Source of the DNA: Bacteroidales bacterium
GTDB taxonomy: Bacteria; Bacteroidota; Bacteroidia; Bacteroidales; F082
Direction: 5' to 3'
DNA: 64,000 nt
Assembly: GCA_019454985.1 (NCBI GenBank)
Contig: JACFNF010000013.1
Span: 1 to 64,000 of the forward strand
Shown here: positions 44,378-53,601 of the stretch, piece after piece
How positions within the stretch are numbered: the stretch's first letter is position 1
Layout: each line of letters starts with the position of its first letter
The notes under the pieces: generated by a model
Told to the model about the DNA's origin: nothing
The model's input: the letters and a program-made list of their open reading frames with translations, nothing else
Databases searched by the model: none
Translations under genes and position numbers: made by a program

Positions 44378-44776
44378 ATGTCGAAAATTGTTACACTTAC
44401 CGAAGGAGCTTCCATTGCCCTGCATGGGATGATCATCGTTGCACGTTCTGGTGGGAAAGCCAACGTCATACAGATTTCAGAAGTCACCAACAGCTCAAAA
44501 CATCATGTGGCAAAAATTTTTCAGCGACTAGTCAAAGACAATTTTCTTGAATCGCACCGTGGTCCAAGTGGAGGCTTCAGCCTTAAAAAAGATCCTTCTG
44601 AAATCACTTTGTTAGACATTTACGAGTCTATTGAAGGTAAGATTGAGATGACTGCCTGCCCGCACGATAAGTTGGTTTGTCCGTTCGACAAATGTATCAT
44701 GAACAATGTGACTTATAAGATGACGGTTGATTTCCGCGATCATCTTCAGAAACACACCTTGGCCGATTTCATTTAA
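44378..44776 (+). CDS. Rrf2-family transcriptional regulator, putative Fe-S sensor
   Basis: 132 residues. The N-terminal winged helix has SIALHGMIIVARS, IQISEVTNSSKHHVAKIFQRL and the wing SHRGPSGGFSLKKDP. Three Cys in the C-terminal part, C94, C101 and C106 (CPHDKLVCPFDKC), match the spacing type that binds a [2Fe-2S] or [4Fe-4S] cluster in IscR/NsrR relatives. It could sense nitric oxide, O2 or cluster supply. Besides itself, no target gene lies adjacent; the convergent neighbour is a kinase-like gene. A palindrome overlaps its promoter. Confidence 0.9.
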   Translation: MSKIVTLTEGASIALHGMIIVARSGGKANVIQISEVTNSSKHHVAKIFQRLVKDNFLESHRGPSGGFSLKKDPSEITLLDIYESIEGKIEMTACPHDKLVCPFDKCIMNNVTYKMTVDFRDHLQKHTLADFI

Positions 44777-44791
44777 GCATCTTTTTCAGAA

Positions 44792-45658
44792 TCAATTTTC
44801 TTCCTGACTACATCCACCGCCATGATAGCTCACTAAACCTTCGGTGAGTCGTTGTTTTACGATGGCTTGTTTTCGAAAACCATGATTTACCATGCTTTGG
44901 TTGAGCAGTTCTTTGAAATGGAAAGCTACCGAACCCACAAAAGCTACCGTTGAATCATAAACACCCGGATATTTTGAGAGCTGAGCCGTAATAAAATCAT
45001 CAAAAGCACGGCTCACAATCTTGGCACAATCCGGCTCGGAAATATATTCGCCAACAAAAGGCATAGCCGAGGCAAAGAAATTGCCCGGGTTCTCGATTTG
45101 GTAAATTTTCCGGATAAGGCTATGGAAATCGAGACCGTTGCGGCGGTAATAATCCTGGATGATGTGGGATGGAAGCTCTTCGTTTAAAACGGCGCGAATA
45201 AATTTCATCCCAATATAGGTTCCGCTTCCTTCATCGCCCAACATGAAACCCAGGGAAGGCACTTTAAGCTCAATATCTTTTCCATCATACCAGCAGGTGT
45301 TGCTCCCCGTACCAAGAATACAAACCACCCCTTGCAACCGGCCAAGCAATCCGTGGGCAGCAGCCAATAAGTCGGAATGCACACACACCTGAACATTGGG
45401 GAACCATTGTTGCAATATATTTTTTACCAAATCGCAGTTCAGGTCGCCGGTGCAGCCCGTGCCGTAATAAGTGATCTGTTCCACTTCATCGCGCGATATC
45501 TCAGGGATAAGTCCCTGTTGCACAATTTGATGCAAATTTTCTTTAGCGTGATAGTTGGGGTTGAACCCTTTGGTTTCAATTGTTTTTTTCAACTCTCCGG
45601 TTTTCGCCACAAGCAGCCATTCAATTTTAGAGCTTCCGGCTTCAGCAATCAGTTTCAT
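44792..45658 (-). CDS. BadF/BcrA-type ATPase family protein, N-acetylglucosamine kinase-like
   Basis: 288 residues of the sugar kinase/Hsp70 actin-like fold. ATP-site phrases are LIAEAGSSKIEWLLV (phosphate 1), CILGTGSNTCWYDG (phosphate 2) and SLGFMLGDEGSGTYIG. VAFVGSVAFHFKELL forms the adenosine loop. Members of this size act on GlcNAc or amino sugars from cell-wall turnover. It lacks Fe-S Cys of the benzoyl-CoA reductase activators. It follows the D-TA-like gene by 18 bases, suggesting salvage of cell-wall amino sugars and D-amino acids together. Confidence 0.82.
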   Translation of the reverse strand: MKLIAEAGSSKIEWLLVAKTGELKKTIETKGFNPNYHAKENLHQIVQQGLIPEISRDEVEQITYYGTGCTGDLNCDLVKNILQQWFPNVQVCVHSDLLAAAHGLLGRLQGVVCILGTGSNTCWYDGKDIELKVPSLGFMLGDEGSGTYIGMKFIRAVLNEELPSHIIQDYYRRNGLDFHSLIRKIYQIENPGNFFASAMPFVGEYISEPDCAKIVSRAFDDFITAQLSKYPGVYDSTVAFVGSVAFHFKELLNQSMVNHGFRKQAIVKQRLTEGLVSYHGGGCSQEEN

Positions 45659-45676
45659 TTCATTCGGTTTTTAAAT

Positions 45677-46768
45677 TTATTTCATGCAAGGAATGAGCGA
45701 GCCGTTCAGATCCAACATTTGGCCGAGGGCACTAACAGTCAGGCAAGAATGTACAGGAAGAATACCGATAATGTCACCTGTTTTCAGATCGTTCAGCTCG
45801 TGTGAGGTTCTCACAATGCCATGCTCTTGCGAAAGTGATTCAAGCCATGCCCCGGCTACTGGCGCTGTCCAGCCGGTTTCGGTGAATCGCACCACATATC
45901 CATAAAGCCGAAAATCGTTGTCGGCTTCAATAAATTCGTGGGAAAAGTGGATAGCACCGCCGTATATCACTATTCGGTTTTTTTGTTTCTGAGTCTCGAC
46001 CACCGGACAAGCCACCACCACAGCGATATCATCGAGCGAGCATGAACCGAGATGATATTGCATCAGGTCGTAAAACACAAAATTTCCGGGTCGCCATTCA
46101 TCAAAATAGTATTTCATAGCCGCTTTGGAGCAACTTGGCGTATCACCCCAACTGATTAAAAGGCCAGGGTCAAGTTTTTTGCGAAGCGCATCAAGTTTCT
46201 GATGGCCTTCGTCGGCTATTTGCTGAATCTCGTGAATGCCTCGTGCGCGATAGGTATGACCACCATGGGCAAGTAAGCCCGCAAGGCGGGTATTTTGCGA
46301 ATGTTGAAAAAGCGAAAACAACTTCTCAACCTCATCGGTTTGCCCGGCCTCGATCCCGGCACGACCATAACCCGTATCAATTTTAATGAAAAGGTCGTAA
46401 GGATTGGTCAGTGATTCCTGGAATGCAGCTAAAGTGTCGGCAGAGGAAATCACGAGATTTATTTTAGTATATTGCTCAAGAGCTTTCAACTCGCTGATTT
46501 CACGAATATTGAAAGGAAAGGCAATGGTTATATCATGCCATCCGTGTTGTGCAAAATATCGGGCCATACTCACCGAAGCAACGGTGATTTGCTCAACCCC
46601 TTTTTGACGAAACAACTCAGCCAAAAGACCCGACTGGTGCGTTTTAAAATGTGGACGAAACACCGCTCCGGCTTCGTGGCAACGTTTAACCATTCGGGCA
46701 ATATTTCGCTCAACACGCGCCGTATCAACAATTAAAGTGGGTTTACGTATGATTTCCTGAAAGTTCAT
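45677..46768 (-). CDS. PLP enzyme of the D-threonine aldolase / D-serine dehydratase family
   Basis: 363 residues. The alanine racemase-like barrel carries the PLP lysine K42 in RPHFKTHQS, plus FIKIDTGYGRAGIE and LLAHGGHTYRA. The C-terminal metal site reads PVHSCLTV (H340 and C342). A His-x-Cys pair is the zinc site of eukaryote-type D-serine dehydratase, while D-threonine aldolase has His-x-Asp with manganese; this leans towards dehydratase-type chemistry. It degrades D-hydroxy amino acids in either case. First gene of a two-gene unit with the GlcNAc kinase-like gene. Confidence 0.82.
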   Translation of the reverse strand: MNFQEIIRKPTLIVDTARVERNIARMVKRCHEAGAVFRPHFKTHQSGLLAELFRQKGVEQITVASVSMARYFAQHGWHDITIAFPFNIREISELKALEQYTKINLVISSADTLAAFQESLTNPYDLFIKIDTGYGRAGIEAGQTDEVEKLFSLFQHSQNTRLAGLLAHGGHTYRARGIHEIQQIADEGHQKLDALRKKLDPGLLISWGDTPSCSKAAMKYYFDEWRPGNFVFYDLMQYHLGSCSLDDIAVVVACPVVETQKQKNRIVIYGGAIHFSHEFIEADNDFRLYGYVVRFTETGWTAPVAGAWLESLSQEHGIVRTSHELNDLKTGDIIGILPVHSCLTVSALGQMLDLNGSLIPCMK

Positions 46769-46794
46769 TCAACAGAGGGTCAGCGGCTTCGCTG

Positions 46795-46802
46795 CAAAAG
46801 TA
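46795..46802 (-). promoter_or_regulatory. -7 box TACTTTTG of the D-amino acid enzyme gene
   Basis: Minus-strand TAnnTTTG match 27 bases before the start at 46768. Confidence 0.4.
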
Positions 46803-47024
46803 AGCCAATTCAGCGTTCATTCATATTTTCCTCCACTTAAAAATGTCTTCAAAAAATGGCCTATGCCCTGCTTTCTGTCAATAGAGGCAAATAGGCGCAG
46901 AATGAATTCGTTTTGAAGTTTTTCATCATATTCCGAATTTTCGACCGAAATTTGCATCTTTATTGTGTTCGCACTTCATAGCTATTTACGACTTATTTTC
47001 ACCAATCTCAGGAAATCAAAAAGC

Positions 47025-48275
47025 ATGATTAAGTTCAACTCGGCTGATTATCAACATCATGTATTCCCAAATGGATTACGACTCATCCATCGTCCACAGG
47101 CAGGAACAATTTCGCATCTGGCTCTGTTGATTCATGCCGGCTCGCGTGACGAACCGGAGCAGTTTTATGGTGTGGCTCATCTGATTGAACACATGCTATT
47201 TAAAGGGACAAACCGTCGCAAGGCATATCATGTCATCAGCCGGATGGAAAACGTTGGAAGCGATATCAATGCATATACCACAAAAGAAGAAACCTGTTTG
47301 CATGCATCGTTCTTACCTGCCTATTATGGGCGTTCCATAGAGCTTTTTTCCGATGTCTGTTTTCATTCAGTTTTTCCGGAGCACGAATTGGCAAAAGAAA
47401 AAGATGTTGTGCTTGACGAGATTCATTCGTATCGTGACAATCCGACCGAAGAAATTGTTGATGAATTTGAAAATCAGATTTTTGCGAATCATCCGTTAGG
47501 ACATTTTATTCTGGGAACAACGACCAGCATCGCATCATTGAGCCGCCAGGATCTCATCCATTTCCGCGAAAAACACTATCGTCCTTCGCAGATGGTGATC
47601 GCTTCAGTCGGGCAGATTCGCTTTAACGATCTGATCAAAGAGGTTGAACAACATTTCGGGATGGTGATGGAAAATGTGTCGCAGCATCATCGCCGGCCGC
47701 CTCAACCTTCTGCGCCAACGCAAGTGATTCTCGAAAAAAACAATTTTCTCAGCCATGCCATCGTCGGGAATATTGCCTATCCATATTTACACCCAAAACG
47801 CATCCCAATGGCTGTTTTGAATCATGTACTAGGAGGGCCAACCCTCAATTCGCGACTCAACATGAATATTCGTGAAAAATACGGATTCACTTATTCCATT
47901 GATTCACAATATAATGCCTATTCAGATACAGGCTGGTTTGGATTGAGTTTTGGCACTTCGCCCGAACATTTGGAGAAAGTACTCAAACTGGCTTTGAAAG
48001 AGCTTGACCGCCTGCGCAACGAGAAGTTGGGTATTATTCAGCTTACCCGGGCCAAACAGCAAATTGCTGTGCAAATGGCTCTTGCCTACGAATCGGGTAT
48101 GGGCGAAGCTCTTGGCATTGCCCGGAACCAGCTTTTTGAAGAAATTGTTCCGCCCATTGCCAAACTGATGGAAGAGGTTTACGCAGTGAGCGCCTCGGAT
48201 TTATTAGAAGTTGCGAATGAGGTATTTGACCCTAAACGATTATCTACACTCATTTACAAATCCCCTGCCTTATGA
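47025..48275 (+). CDS. M16 family zinc metallopeptidase
   Basis: 416 residues from the ATG at 47025 (MIKFNSADYQ), where homology starts; the frame opens at 46965. The inverted zinc motif is HLIEHMLFKGT, with the third ligand Glu in the following DEIHSYRDNP region. YTTKEETCLHASF and the C-terminal half with NIREKYGFTYSIDSQY match processing-peptidase-like M16B enzymes. No signal peptide is seen, so it is cytoplasmic. Its stop overlaps the ATG of the next gene (ATGA), which starts a tightly coupled three-gene unit. Confidence 0.92.
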   Translation: MIKFNSADYQHHVFPNGLRLIHRPQAGTISHLALLIHAGSRDEPEQFYGVAHLIEHMLFKGTNRRKAYHVISRMENVGSDINAYTTKEETCLHASFLPAYYGRSIELFSDVCFHSVFPEHELAKEKDVVLDEIHSYRDNPTEEIVDEFENQIFANHPLGHFILGTTTSIASLSRQDLIHFREKHYRPSQMVIASVGQIRFNDLIKEVEQHFGMVMENVSQHHRRPPQPSAPTQVILEKNNFLSHAIVGNIAYPYLHPKRIPMAVLNHVLGGPTLNSRLNMNIREKYGFTYSIDSQYNAYSDTGWFGLSFGTSPEHLEKVLKLALKELDRLRNEKLGIIQLTRAKQQIAVQMALAYESGMGEALGIARNQLFEEIVPPIAKLMEEVYAVSASDLLEVANEVFDPKRLSTLIYKSPAL

Positions 48276-48802
48276 CATTTCACACAAACATCAACCGGCC
48301 TTTGGCAATTGGCGTTTTCATCGGCCTCTTTATACTCGTTTCTCCATCAGGATCAATGCCTGTGTATGCTCAAACCAAGTCAAACACCCTACACGATGAA
48401 CTTCAGACAGAAGCAAACTCATCAGCAATCAGTAAAGGCTTCATGATCAAACTATTGAAGCTTGAACAGTATATGCAAAGTGTTCATTTGATTTTTGAGA
48501 TGAAAAATCTGGACAGCCTTCCGGTGAACAACTGCTGGTTTCATGTGAGTTTGCTCGGATATGATCAAAGCTTTTTATACCGCGAACAACCTCTTTTGTT
48601 TAGCGAAGTGAAGCCATTCCGTTTTCAGAAATTAGAATTATTGTGCGAAAGTATTGGAGTAGAAGAAGTTGGGTATGTTGTTTTGCATCCAATCCTGTAT
48701 GAAGCAGCCCGCGAAGAATCTGATTTCAACTTTGACCATATCCGTCTGGAAGTGGCTGAGCCCATTCAGGCTAAACTCATTTTTGATTACGATACCGAAT
48801 GA
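48272..48802 (+). CDS. Exported protein of unknown function
   Basis: 176 residues with an N-terminal signal (hydrophobic LAIGVFIGLFILVS, cleavage near VYA-Q). The mature part is one beta-rich domain with FMIKLLKLEQYMQSVHLIFE and FHVSLLGYDQSFLYREQ. No motif or family is recognised. The start overlaps the M16 stop and its stop overlaps the O-methyltransferase start, both as ATGA, so the three products are made in step. Confidence 0.7.
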   Translation: MTFHTNINRPLAIGVFIGLFILVSPSGSMPVYAQTKSNTLHDELQTEANSSAISKGFMIKLLKLEQYMQSVHLIFEMKNLDSLPVNNCWFHVSLLGYDQSFLYREQPLLFSEVKPFRFQKLELLCESIGVEEVGYVVLHPILYEAAREESDFNFDHIRLEVAEPIQAKLIFDYDTE

Positions 48803-49428
48803 ACAATCCTTTGGAAGAATATCTGCTGCGGATGAGCAGCGAAGAAAGTCCGCTCTTGACCGAAATATATCGTCACACCCATTTGACAACCATTTATCCA
48901 CGTCAGCTTTCGGGGCCGCTGCAAGGGAAGTTTTTGGAGATGATCAGCCTGATGTTGAGGCCGCAACGCATCCTTGAAATTGGTACTTTCACCGCGTATT
49001 CTACACTTTGCCTGCTTAAAGGCCTCGACCCGAATGGCGAAATGGTGACCATTGAAGCCGATGAAGAGCTTGAAACCACCATTCGACGCCACCTTCGCAT
49101 GGCCGGTGAAGAAAAACGGGTACGCCTCATCATTGGCAGAGCTATGGAGGTTTTGCCAAAACTCGAAGGTTCGTTCGATCTTATCTTTTTAGATGCCGAC
49201 AAGGCCGGCTACCCCACCTATTACCCGATACTCCGGCAAATGTTGCGAGCTGGCGGATTCCTTTTAGCCGACAATGTTCTTTGGAATAGGAAAGTGATTG
49301 ATCCAGCACAAAATGATGCCGAAACGCTGGCTATCCGCGAATTTAACCAACTCGTTGCCAATGATCCGATCGTGAGTCAGGTATTGCTGCCCATACGCGA
49401 TGGCCTCAGCATCATTCGAAAAGAATAA
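48799..49428 (+). CDS. Class I SAM-dependent O-methyltransferase (catechol OMT type)
   Basis: 209 residues. The family is shown by LEIGTFTAYSTLCLLKGL (SAM motif I), VTIEADEELETTIRRHL, the metal-binding FDLIFLDADKAGYPTYYP and LLADNVLWNRKVIDP. Most bacterial members methylate catechol-like or small phenolic hydroxyls with Mg2+. The natural substrate is unknown. It overlaps the upstream exported-protein gene by 4 bases. Confidence 0.9.
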   Translation: MNNPLEEYLLRMSSEESPLLTEIYRHTHLTTIYPRQLSGPLQGKFLEMISLMLRPQRILEIGTFTAYSTLCLLKGLDPNGEMVTIEADEELETTIRRHLRMAGEEKRVRLIIGRAMEVLPKLEGSFDLIFLDADKAGYPTYYPILRQMLRAGGFLLADNVLWNRKVIDPAQNDAETLAIREFNQLVANDPIVSQVLLPIRDGLSIIRKE

Positions 49429-49453
49429 AAGGAGACGTTTTTTTCTTTTTGCC

Positions 49454-49482
49454 TTGAGATGTCTGGGGAAAACGTATATTTG
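49454..49482 (+). promoter_or_regulatory. Promoter of hpt-adk
   Basis: TTG (49454-49456), 18-base spacer, TATATTTG (49475-49482), 47 bases before the hpt start at 49530. Confidence 0.55.
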
Positions 49483-49529
49483 TAAGCTCATAAACACTCA
49501 TTTATTCAAAAACCTCATCTCCGAATTTT

Positions 49530-50069
49530 ATGAGCAGGATCACCGTTCACGATAAAGAATTTGAAATCTATATTCCTCAGGATCAGATAGAAAGAGCTAT
49601 TAAAAAAGTTGCCGAAAATCTTAATCGCGACTATGCCGGGAAAAATCCGCTCTTTCTCATTGTTCTCAACGGAGCCTTTATGTTTGCAGCCGAGCTGTTT
49701 AAAAACGTAGATATTGATTGTGAAATATCTTTCGTCAAACTCTCCTCTTATAGTGGAACTATGTCCACAAGTGTGGTGAGGGAACTCATCGGCCTAGATC
49801 ATTCCGTTACCGGGAGGCATATCGTATTGGTTGAAGACATTGTGGACTCGGGGCTGACCATGCTCTATACCATGGACAAACTCATGAAACTCGAAGCCGC
49901 AGATGTTAAAATTGCCACCCTGCTCTTCAAGCCCAAAGCTTTTAAATACAACTACCCTATTGATTATGTAGGCCTTGAGATTCCAAACGATTTCATCATC
50001 GGCTATGGGCTTGATTACAACGAGCGTGCAAGAAATCTTCCCGACATCTATAAAATTGTTTCTGACTAA
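49530..50069 (+). CDS. hpt: Hypoxanthine phosphoribosyltransferase
   Basis: 179 residues. The PRPP-binding loop is HIVLVEDIVDSGLTM, with the upstream PPi loop LIVLNGAFMFAAEL. The hood ends with YPIDYVGLEIPNDFIIGYG (purine-stacking region) and DYNERARNLPDI. It salvages hypoxanthine and guanine to IMP and GMP. It lies 15 bases before the adenylate kinase gene, a sensible purine-nucleotide pairing. Confidence 0.95.
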   Translation: MSRITVHDKEFEIYIPQDQIERAIKKVAENLNRDYAGKNPLFLIVLNGAFMFAAELFKNVDIDCEISFVKLSSYSGTMSTSVVRELIGLDHSVTGRHIVLVEDIVDSGLTMLYTMDKLMKLEAADVKIATLLFKPKAFKYNYPIDYVGLEIPNDFIIGYGLDYNERARNLPDIYKIVSD

Positions 50070-50084
50070 CCAATATTCCAAACC

Positions 50085-51266
50085 ATGTTGAACATCGCGT
50101 TATTTGGCCCTCCCGGCGCGGGAAAAGGCACTCAGTCAAAACTTTTGCTCGAAAGATATAATCTTACCTATATCTCAACCGGAGATATTCTGCGTGAGGA
50201 AATTGCCAATCAAACACCGCTCGGCAAATCGGCTAAAAACATTATTGATCGCGGCGGCCTGGTTCCTGACGAAATCATTGTTCAGATCATCGAAAAAAAG
50301 GTGATTATGAACCTCGACTCACGCGGCATTCTTTTTGACGGTTTCCCGAGAACAGTGGTACAGGCATATATTTTAGAGGGATTACTTCTCAAGCTCAACA
50401 GCAGCCTCACCTGTATGTTAAGCCTCGAAGTGCCTACCGAAGAACTCATTGACAGGATGCTGGAACGCTCTAAAACCAGTGGCCGTGCCGACGACAACCT
50501 CGAAGTCATCAACGTGAGGTTACAGGAATACGAGAATAAAACCAAGCCAGTCATGGATTTCTATAAAAAGAAAGGGATCTTTTACGGCATTAACGGTGTT
50601 GGAAATGTGGAAGAAATTTTTGCCAATCTCTGCAACACCATTGACAACACCATGCGCCACGACTATTTCAATGTCGTGCTTCTTGGTAAGCCCGGCTCCG
50701 GAAAAGGAACCCAAGGCGAATTGCTGGCTAAAAACAATAACCTTGTCTATATTTCGACAGGAAAACTTTTGCGTAAAGAGATTGCCGACAGAACCGAGTT
50801 GGGAATGGCTGCCAAGCCTTATCTTGAACGAGGTGAGATAGCTCCGGATGAAATTGCCATCAAGCTGATTGAAAGGGAGTTGGAGAGAAACAGCACCTCT
50901 TCCGGCTTCATCTTTAAAGGATTTCCGCGCACCATAGTTCAAGCTTATATCCTCGATGGGTTATTGCGTCGTGTCAACTCAAAGGTAAGCCTGATGCTCA
51001 ACCTTCGGCTTTCTACTTTGGACTCGATCAAACGGCTGCATCACCGGGCACAAACAGAGCGTGCAAGGCCTTATGACATGACAACCGACCTAATACTCAA
51101 CAGGTTGGAGGAATACGAGAAAAAAACCAAGCCGGTCATCGAATATTACAAAAAGCAAAGCGTATTCTTTGAGGTAGATGGCGAAGGATCCAAAGAGGAA
51201 GTAAATACCCGTCTTCAGGATGCCATTCGAAGAGGTATCCGCGAAATCAGAGTGAGCAAAACCTGA
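50085..51266 (+). CDS. adk: Tandem-fused adenylate kinase, second domain degenerate
   Basis: 393 residues, twice the normal length (about 190 for the lidless form). Domain 1 (1-190) keeps all adenylate kinase hallmarks: P-loop [10 protein letters not shown] (8-17), DGFPRT (85-90) and the lid-side GRADD (133-137), and should phosphorylate AMP with ATP. Domain 2 (193-393) keeps the P-loop [10 protein letters not shown] (201-210) but has KGFPRT in place of DGFPRT (K278 for the Mg-coordinating Asp), and lacks GRxDD (RARPYD at about 326-331). The halves align along their length (for example [10 protein letters not shown] against [10 protein letters not shown]), so this is an internal duplication. 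Domain 2 may be regulatory or inactive. Single frame, no shift. Confidence 0.88.
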   Translation: MLNIALFGPPGAGKGTQSKLLLERYNLTYISTGDILREEIANQTPLGKSAKNIIDRGGLVPDEIIVQIIEKKVIMNLDSRGILFDGFPRTVVQAYILEGLLLKLNSSLTCMLSLEVPTEELIDRMLERSKTSGRADDNLEVINVRLQEYENKTKPVMDFYKKKGIFYGINGVGNVEEIFANLCNTIDNTMRHDYFNVVLLGKPGSGKGTQGELLAKNNNLVYISTGKLLRKEIADRTELGMAAKPYLERGEIAPDEIAIKLIERELERNSTSSGFIFKGFPRTIVQAYILDGLLRRVNSKVSLMLNLRLSTLDSIKRLHHRAQTERARPYDMTTDLILNRLEEYEKKTKPVIEYYKKQSVFFEVDGEGSKEEVNTRLQDAIRRGIREIRVSKT

Positions 51267-51306
51267 TTGGTATAAAAAAGTCGCGACACCGGCACTGGCT
51301 TTTTCT

Positions 51307-51314
51307 TATTTTTG
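51307..51314 (+). promoter_or_regulatory. -7 box TATTTTTG of obgE
   Basis: TAnnTTTG match 17 bases before the obgE start at 51332, suggesting obgE can be transcribed apart from hpt-adk. Confidence 0.5.
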
Positions 51315-51331
51315 CAGCCTATCAAGGCATT

Positions 51332-52351
51332 ATGGCAAGTTCAAATTTTGTTGACCAAATCCGGGTTTTTTGTCGTTCGGGCAAAGGAGGCCCGGGTTCG
51401 GCTCATTTCCGGCGCGAAAAATTTGTTCCGAAAGGCGGTCCCGATGGCGGCGATGGTGGCCGCGGCGGACACGTGATCATGAGGGGTAACGCCCAGATGT
51501 GGACGCTGCTTCACCTCAGATATACCAAACATCTATTTGCCGAAAATGGCGAATCAGGCGGCAAACAACAAAGCACCGGTGCCAACGGACGCGACATTGT
51601 TTTCGACGTCCCATTGGGTACCATTGCCCGCGATGGCCTGACGGGTGAACAATTGGCCGAAATCACAGAGGACGGACAAACTGCCATACTGCTTCGTGGA
51701 GGACGGGGCGGGCTGGGAAACGTACATTTCAAGTCGCCCACCAATCAGGCGCCACGTTATGCTCAGCCGGGCGAACCCGAAACAGAGGCCGAAATCATCA
51801 TCGAATTGAAAATTCTGGCCGATGTAGGCTTAGTCGGGTTCCCAAATGCTGGAAAATCAACGCTTTTATCAGTTGTTTCGGCAGCAAAACCCGAAATCGG
51901 TGATTATCCGTTTACCACCCTGACGCCCAATCTTGGCATCGTGAGTTATTATGACAACCAAAGTTTTATCATGGCCGATATCCCCGGCATCATCGAGGGC
52001 GCTTCTGAAGGCAAAGGGTTGGGGCTCCGATTCCTGCGACATATTGAACGCAACTCGGTTCTGCTGTTTATGATTCCGGCCGATAGCGAGGATATTGACC
52101 GCGACTTTAGCATTCTACTCCACGAGCTTGAAGCCTATAATCCTGAACTGACCGATAAAACACGTCTGCTGGCAATCACCAAAGCCGACCTGATTGACGA
52201 TGAGCTTTGGGCGGGAATAGAACCAAACCTGCCCGATATTCCTCATGTATTGATCAGTGCGGTGACCGGTCAGGGAATAAAAGAGTTGAAAGAGATGATC
52301 TGGACAAATCTAAACAAAACTACCTGGGATGACGAACTGTCAACTGTTTAA
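51332..52351 (+). CDS. obgE: Obg-family GTPase (ribosome assembly)
   Basis: 339 residues. The glycine-rich Obg fold (1-158) has [31 protein letters not shown] and [12 protein letters not shown]. The G domain has [11 protein letters not shown] (P-loop), [11 protein letters not shown] (switch I), [16 protein letters not shown] (G3) and ITKADLID (G4). There is no C-terminal OCT domain, which is common outside Gram-positives. Obg assists 50S assembly and links it to growth state. It has its own -7 box and is followed 12 bases later by the small exported protein gene. Confidence 0.96.
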   Translation: MASSNFVDQIRVFCRSGKGGPGSAHFRREKFVPKGGPDGGDGGRGGHVIMRGNAQMWTLLHLRYTKHLFAENGESGGKQQSTGANGRDIVFDVPLGTIARDGLTGEQLAEITEDGQTAILLRGGRGGLGNVHFKSPTNQAPRYAQPGEPETEAEIIIELKILADVGLVGFPNAGKSTLLSVVSAAKPEIGDYPFTTLTPNLGIVSYYDNQSFIMADIPGIIEGASEGKGLGLRFLRHIERNSVLLFMIPADSEDIDRDFSILLHELEAYNPELTDKTRLLAITKADLIDDELWAGIEPNLPDIPHVLISAVTGQGIKELKEMIWTNLNKTTWDDELSTV

Positions 52352-52363
52352 GCATCAGCAATC

Positions 52364-53002
52364 ATGAATACTTTTGTCAAAATCATTCTGTTTTTTGGTA
52401 CGATTAACTTCAGCGTTTTTGCGTATTCACAAAGCGATTCCACTTTAACCGACCTGTCAGCCAGTCGTAACAAAACCGTGCAACACATACTCGACTACCG
52501 TTTTCGGGGAGGAGCAGGCGAGTTCGAACGACTGTTGCTTCAACAGGTAAAATATACGCCTGAAGCCCTTTCCCAATGTGTGATGGGGACAGTCATCCTC
52601 TCGTTCACGGTGGATTGCGACAACAACATGAGCGAGATGCGCGTGCGTAACCCCATGTATCATGGGTTGAACGAGCAACTCCAGGCTTTTTATAAATCAA
52701 CCGAAGGTATGTGGAACCGCTGCAACGACAGGCGTTATTCCCGTTTTGAAATCCCTGTGTTGTTCAAGATTGAAAAGGTGGAAACTCATGCCGGAGGATT
52801 GTTCGAAATCGAAGGCAATAGCCCGGGAGTGCCCTGTCGTGGCGATGATTATTATTTTGAGCAATACAAAAAGAATCAGGCTAAAGGCAAAACAAAAAAG
52901 GCCCTTCAGGCCCTCGACGTCCTCATCCACCGCGATCCGTACAATCAGGAATATTACGACCTTAAAAAAAATCTGTTATTGGGCAAAGAGGAAACTCCAT
53001 GA
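52364..53002 (+). CDS. Exported protein with TonB C-terminal-like domain
   Basis: 212 residues. Signal peptide 1-22 (FSVFAYS-Q). Residues about 45-135 resemble the TonB C-terminal fold: LLLQQVKYTPEALSQCVMG (the usual V-Y-P-x-A-x-x-x-G-x-V), VILSFTVDCDNNMSEMRVRN and FEIPVLFKI. The tail (about 165-212) is a lysine-rich helical pair like a TPR unit (KGKTKKALQALDVLIHRDP). There is no membrane anchor beyond the signal, so it is not a working TonB. Its stop overlaps the PAP2 start (ATGA). Confidence 0.65.
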   Translation: MNTFVKIILFFGTINFSVFAYSQSDSTLTDLSASRNKTVQHILDYRFRGGAGEFERLLLQQVKYTPEALSQCVMGTVILSFTVDCDNNMSEMRVRNPMYHGLNEQLQAFYKSTEGMWNRCNDRRYSRFEIPVLFKIEKVETHAGGLFEIEGNSPGVPCRGDDYYFEQYKKNQAKGKTKKALQALDVLIHRDPYNQEYYDLKKNLLLGKEETP

Positions 53003-53577
53003 CCATGGCAACCATCTTAAAGTTTGACAAAGAGCTGTTTCTGTTTCTGAATCAACTCCATCATCCCCTACTCGATCCGCTGATGCTTTTTGTTTCGGGA
53101 AAAATTGAATGGATTCCCTTGTATTTAGTGTTACTTTACCTGATTATCCGACGTTATGGCTGGGAAAGCATCCGGTTGTTGTTGTTCATTGCTTTGCTTG
53201 TCAGCCTCACCGACCAGTTATCGGTACGCTTGTTCAAAGATGTTTTTATGCGTCTCAGACCCTGTCACGAGGCTGACTTACAGCCGTTGATCCATCTCCT
53301 GACCGGCAAATGCGGCGGCAGATATGGTTTTATTTCATCACATGCAGCCAACAGTTTTGGGCTTGCCACTTTTCTATTTATGGCGCTTCGGCAGTATTAC
53401 AGGCAGATGGGCTGGATTTGGTTTTGGGCTGTTTTAGTCTCATACAGTCGCATTTATCTTGGGGTTCATTACCCGGGCGACATCCTTGCGGGCGCAGTTT
53501 TTGGAACTTTAGTCGGTTTTGCAGTATGGTATCTATACGATTGGTTTGGCAAACATTTTTGCCCCTCTTCGTGCTGA
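52999..53577 (+). CDS. PAP2-family membrane phosphatase
   Basis: 192 residues with five to six transmembrane segments. The three phosphatase motifs are intact: KDVFMRLRP, SSHAANSF and SRIYLGVHYPGD. Family members dephosphorylate lipid phosphates such as undecaprenyl pyrophosphate or lipid A phosphates at the periplasmic face. The start overlaps the previous stop (ATGA); an in-frame ATG at 53005 is an alternative. It is convergent with the SAM hydrolase-like gene 24 bases away. Confidence 0.9.
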   Translation: MTMATILKFDKELFLFLNQLHHPLLDPLMLFVSGKIEWIPLYLVLLYLIIRRYGWESIRLLLFIALLVSLTDQLSVRLFKDVFMRLRPCHEADLQPLIHLLTGKCGGRYGFISSHAANSFGLATFLFMALRQYYRQMGWIWFWAVLVSYSRIYLGVHYPGDILAGAVFGTLVGFAVWYLYDWFGKHFCPSSC

Positions 53578-53601
53578 TATTCCGTGCTCTATGAGGTGGT
53601 T

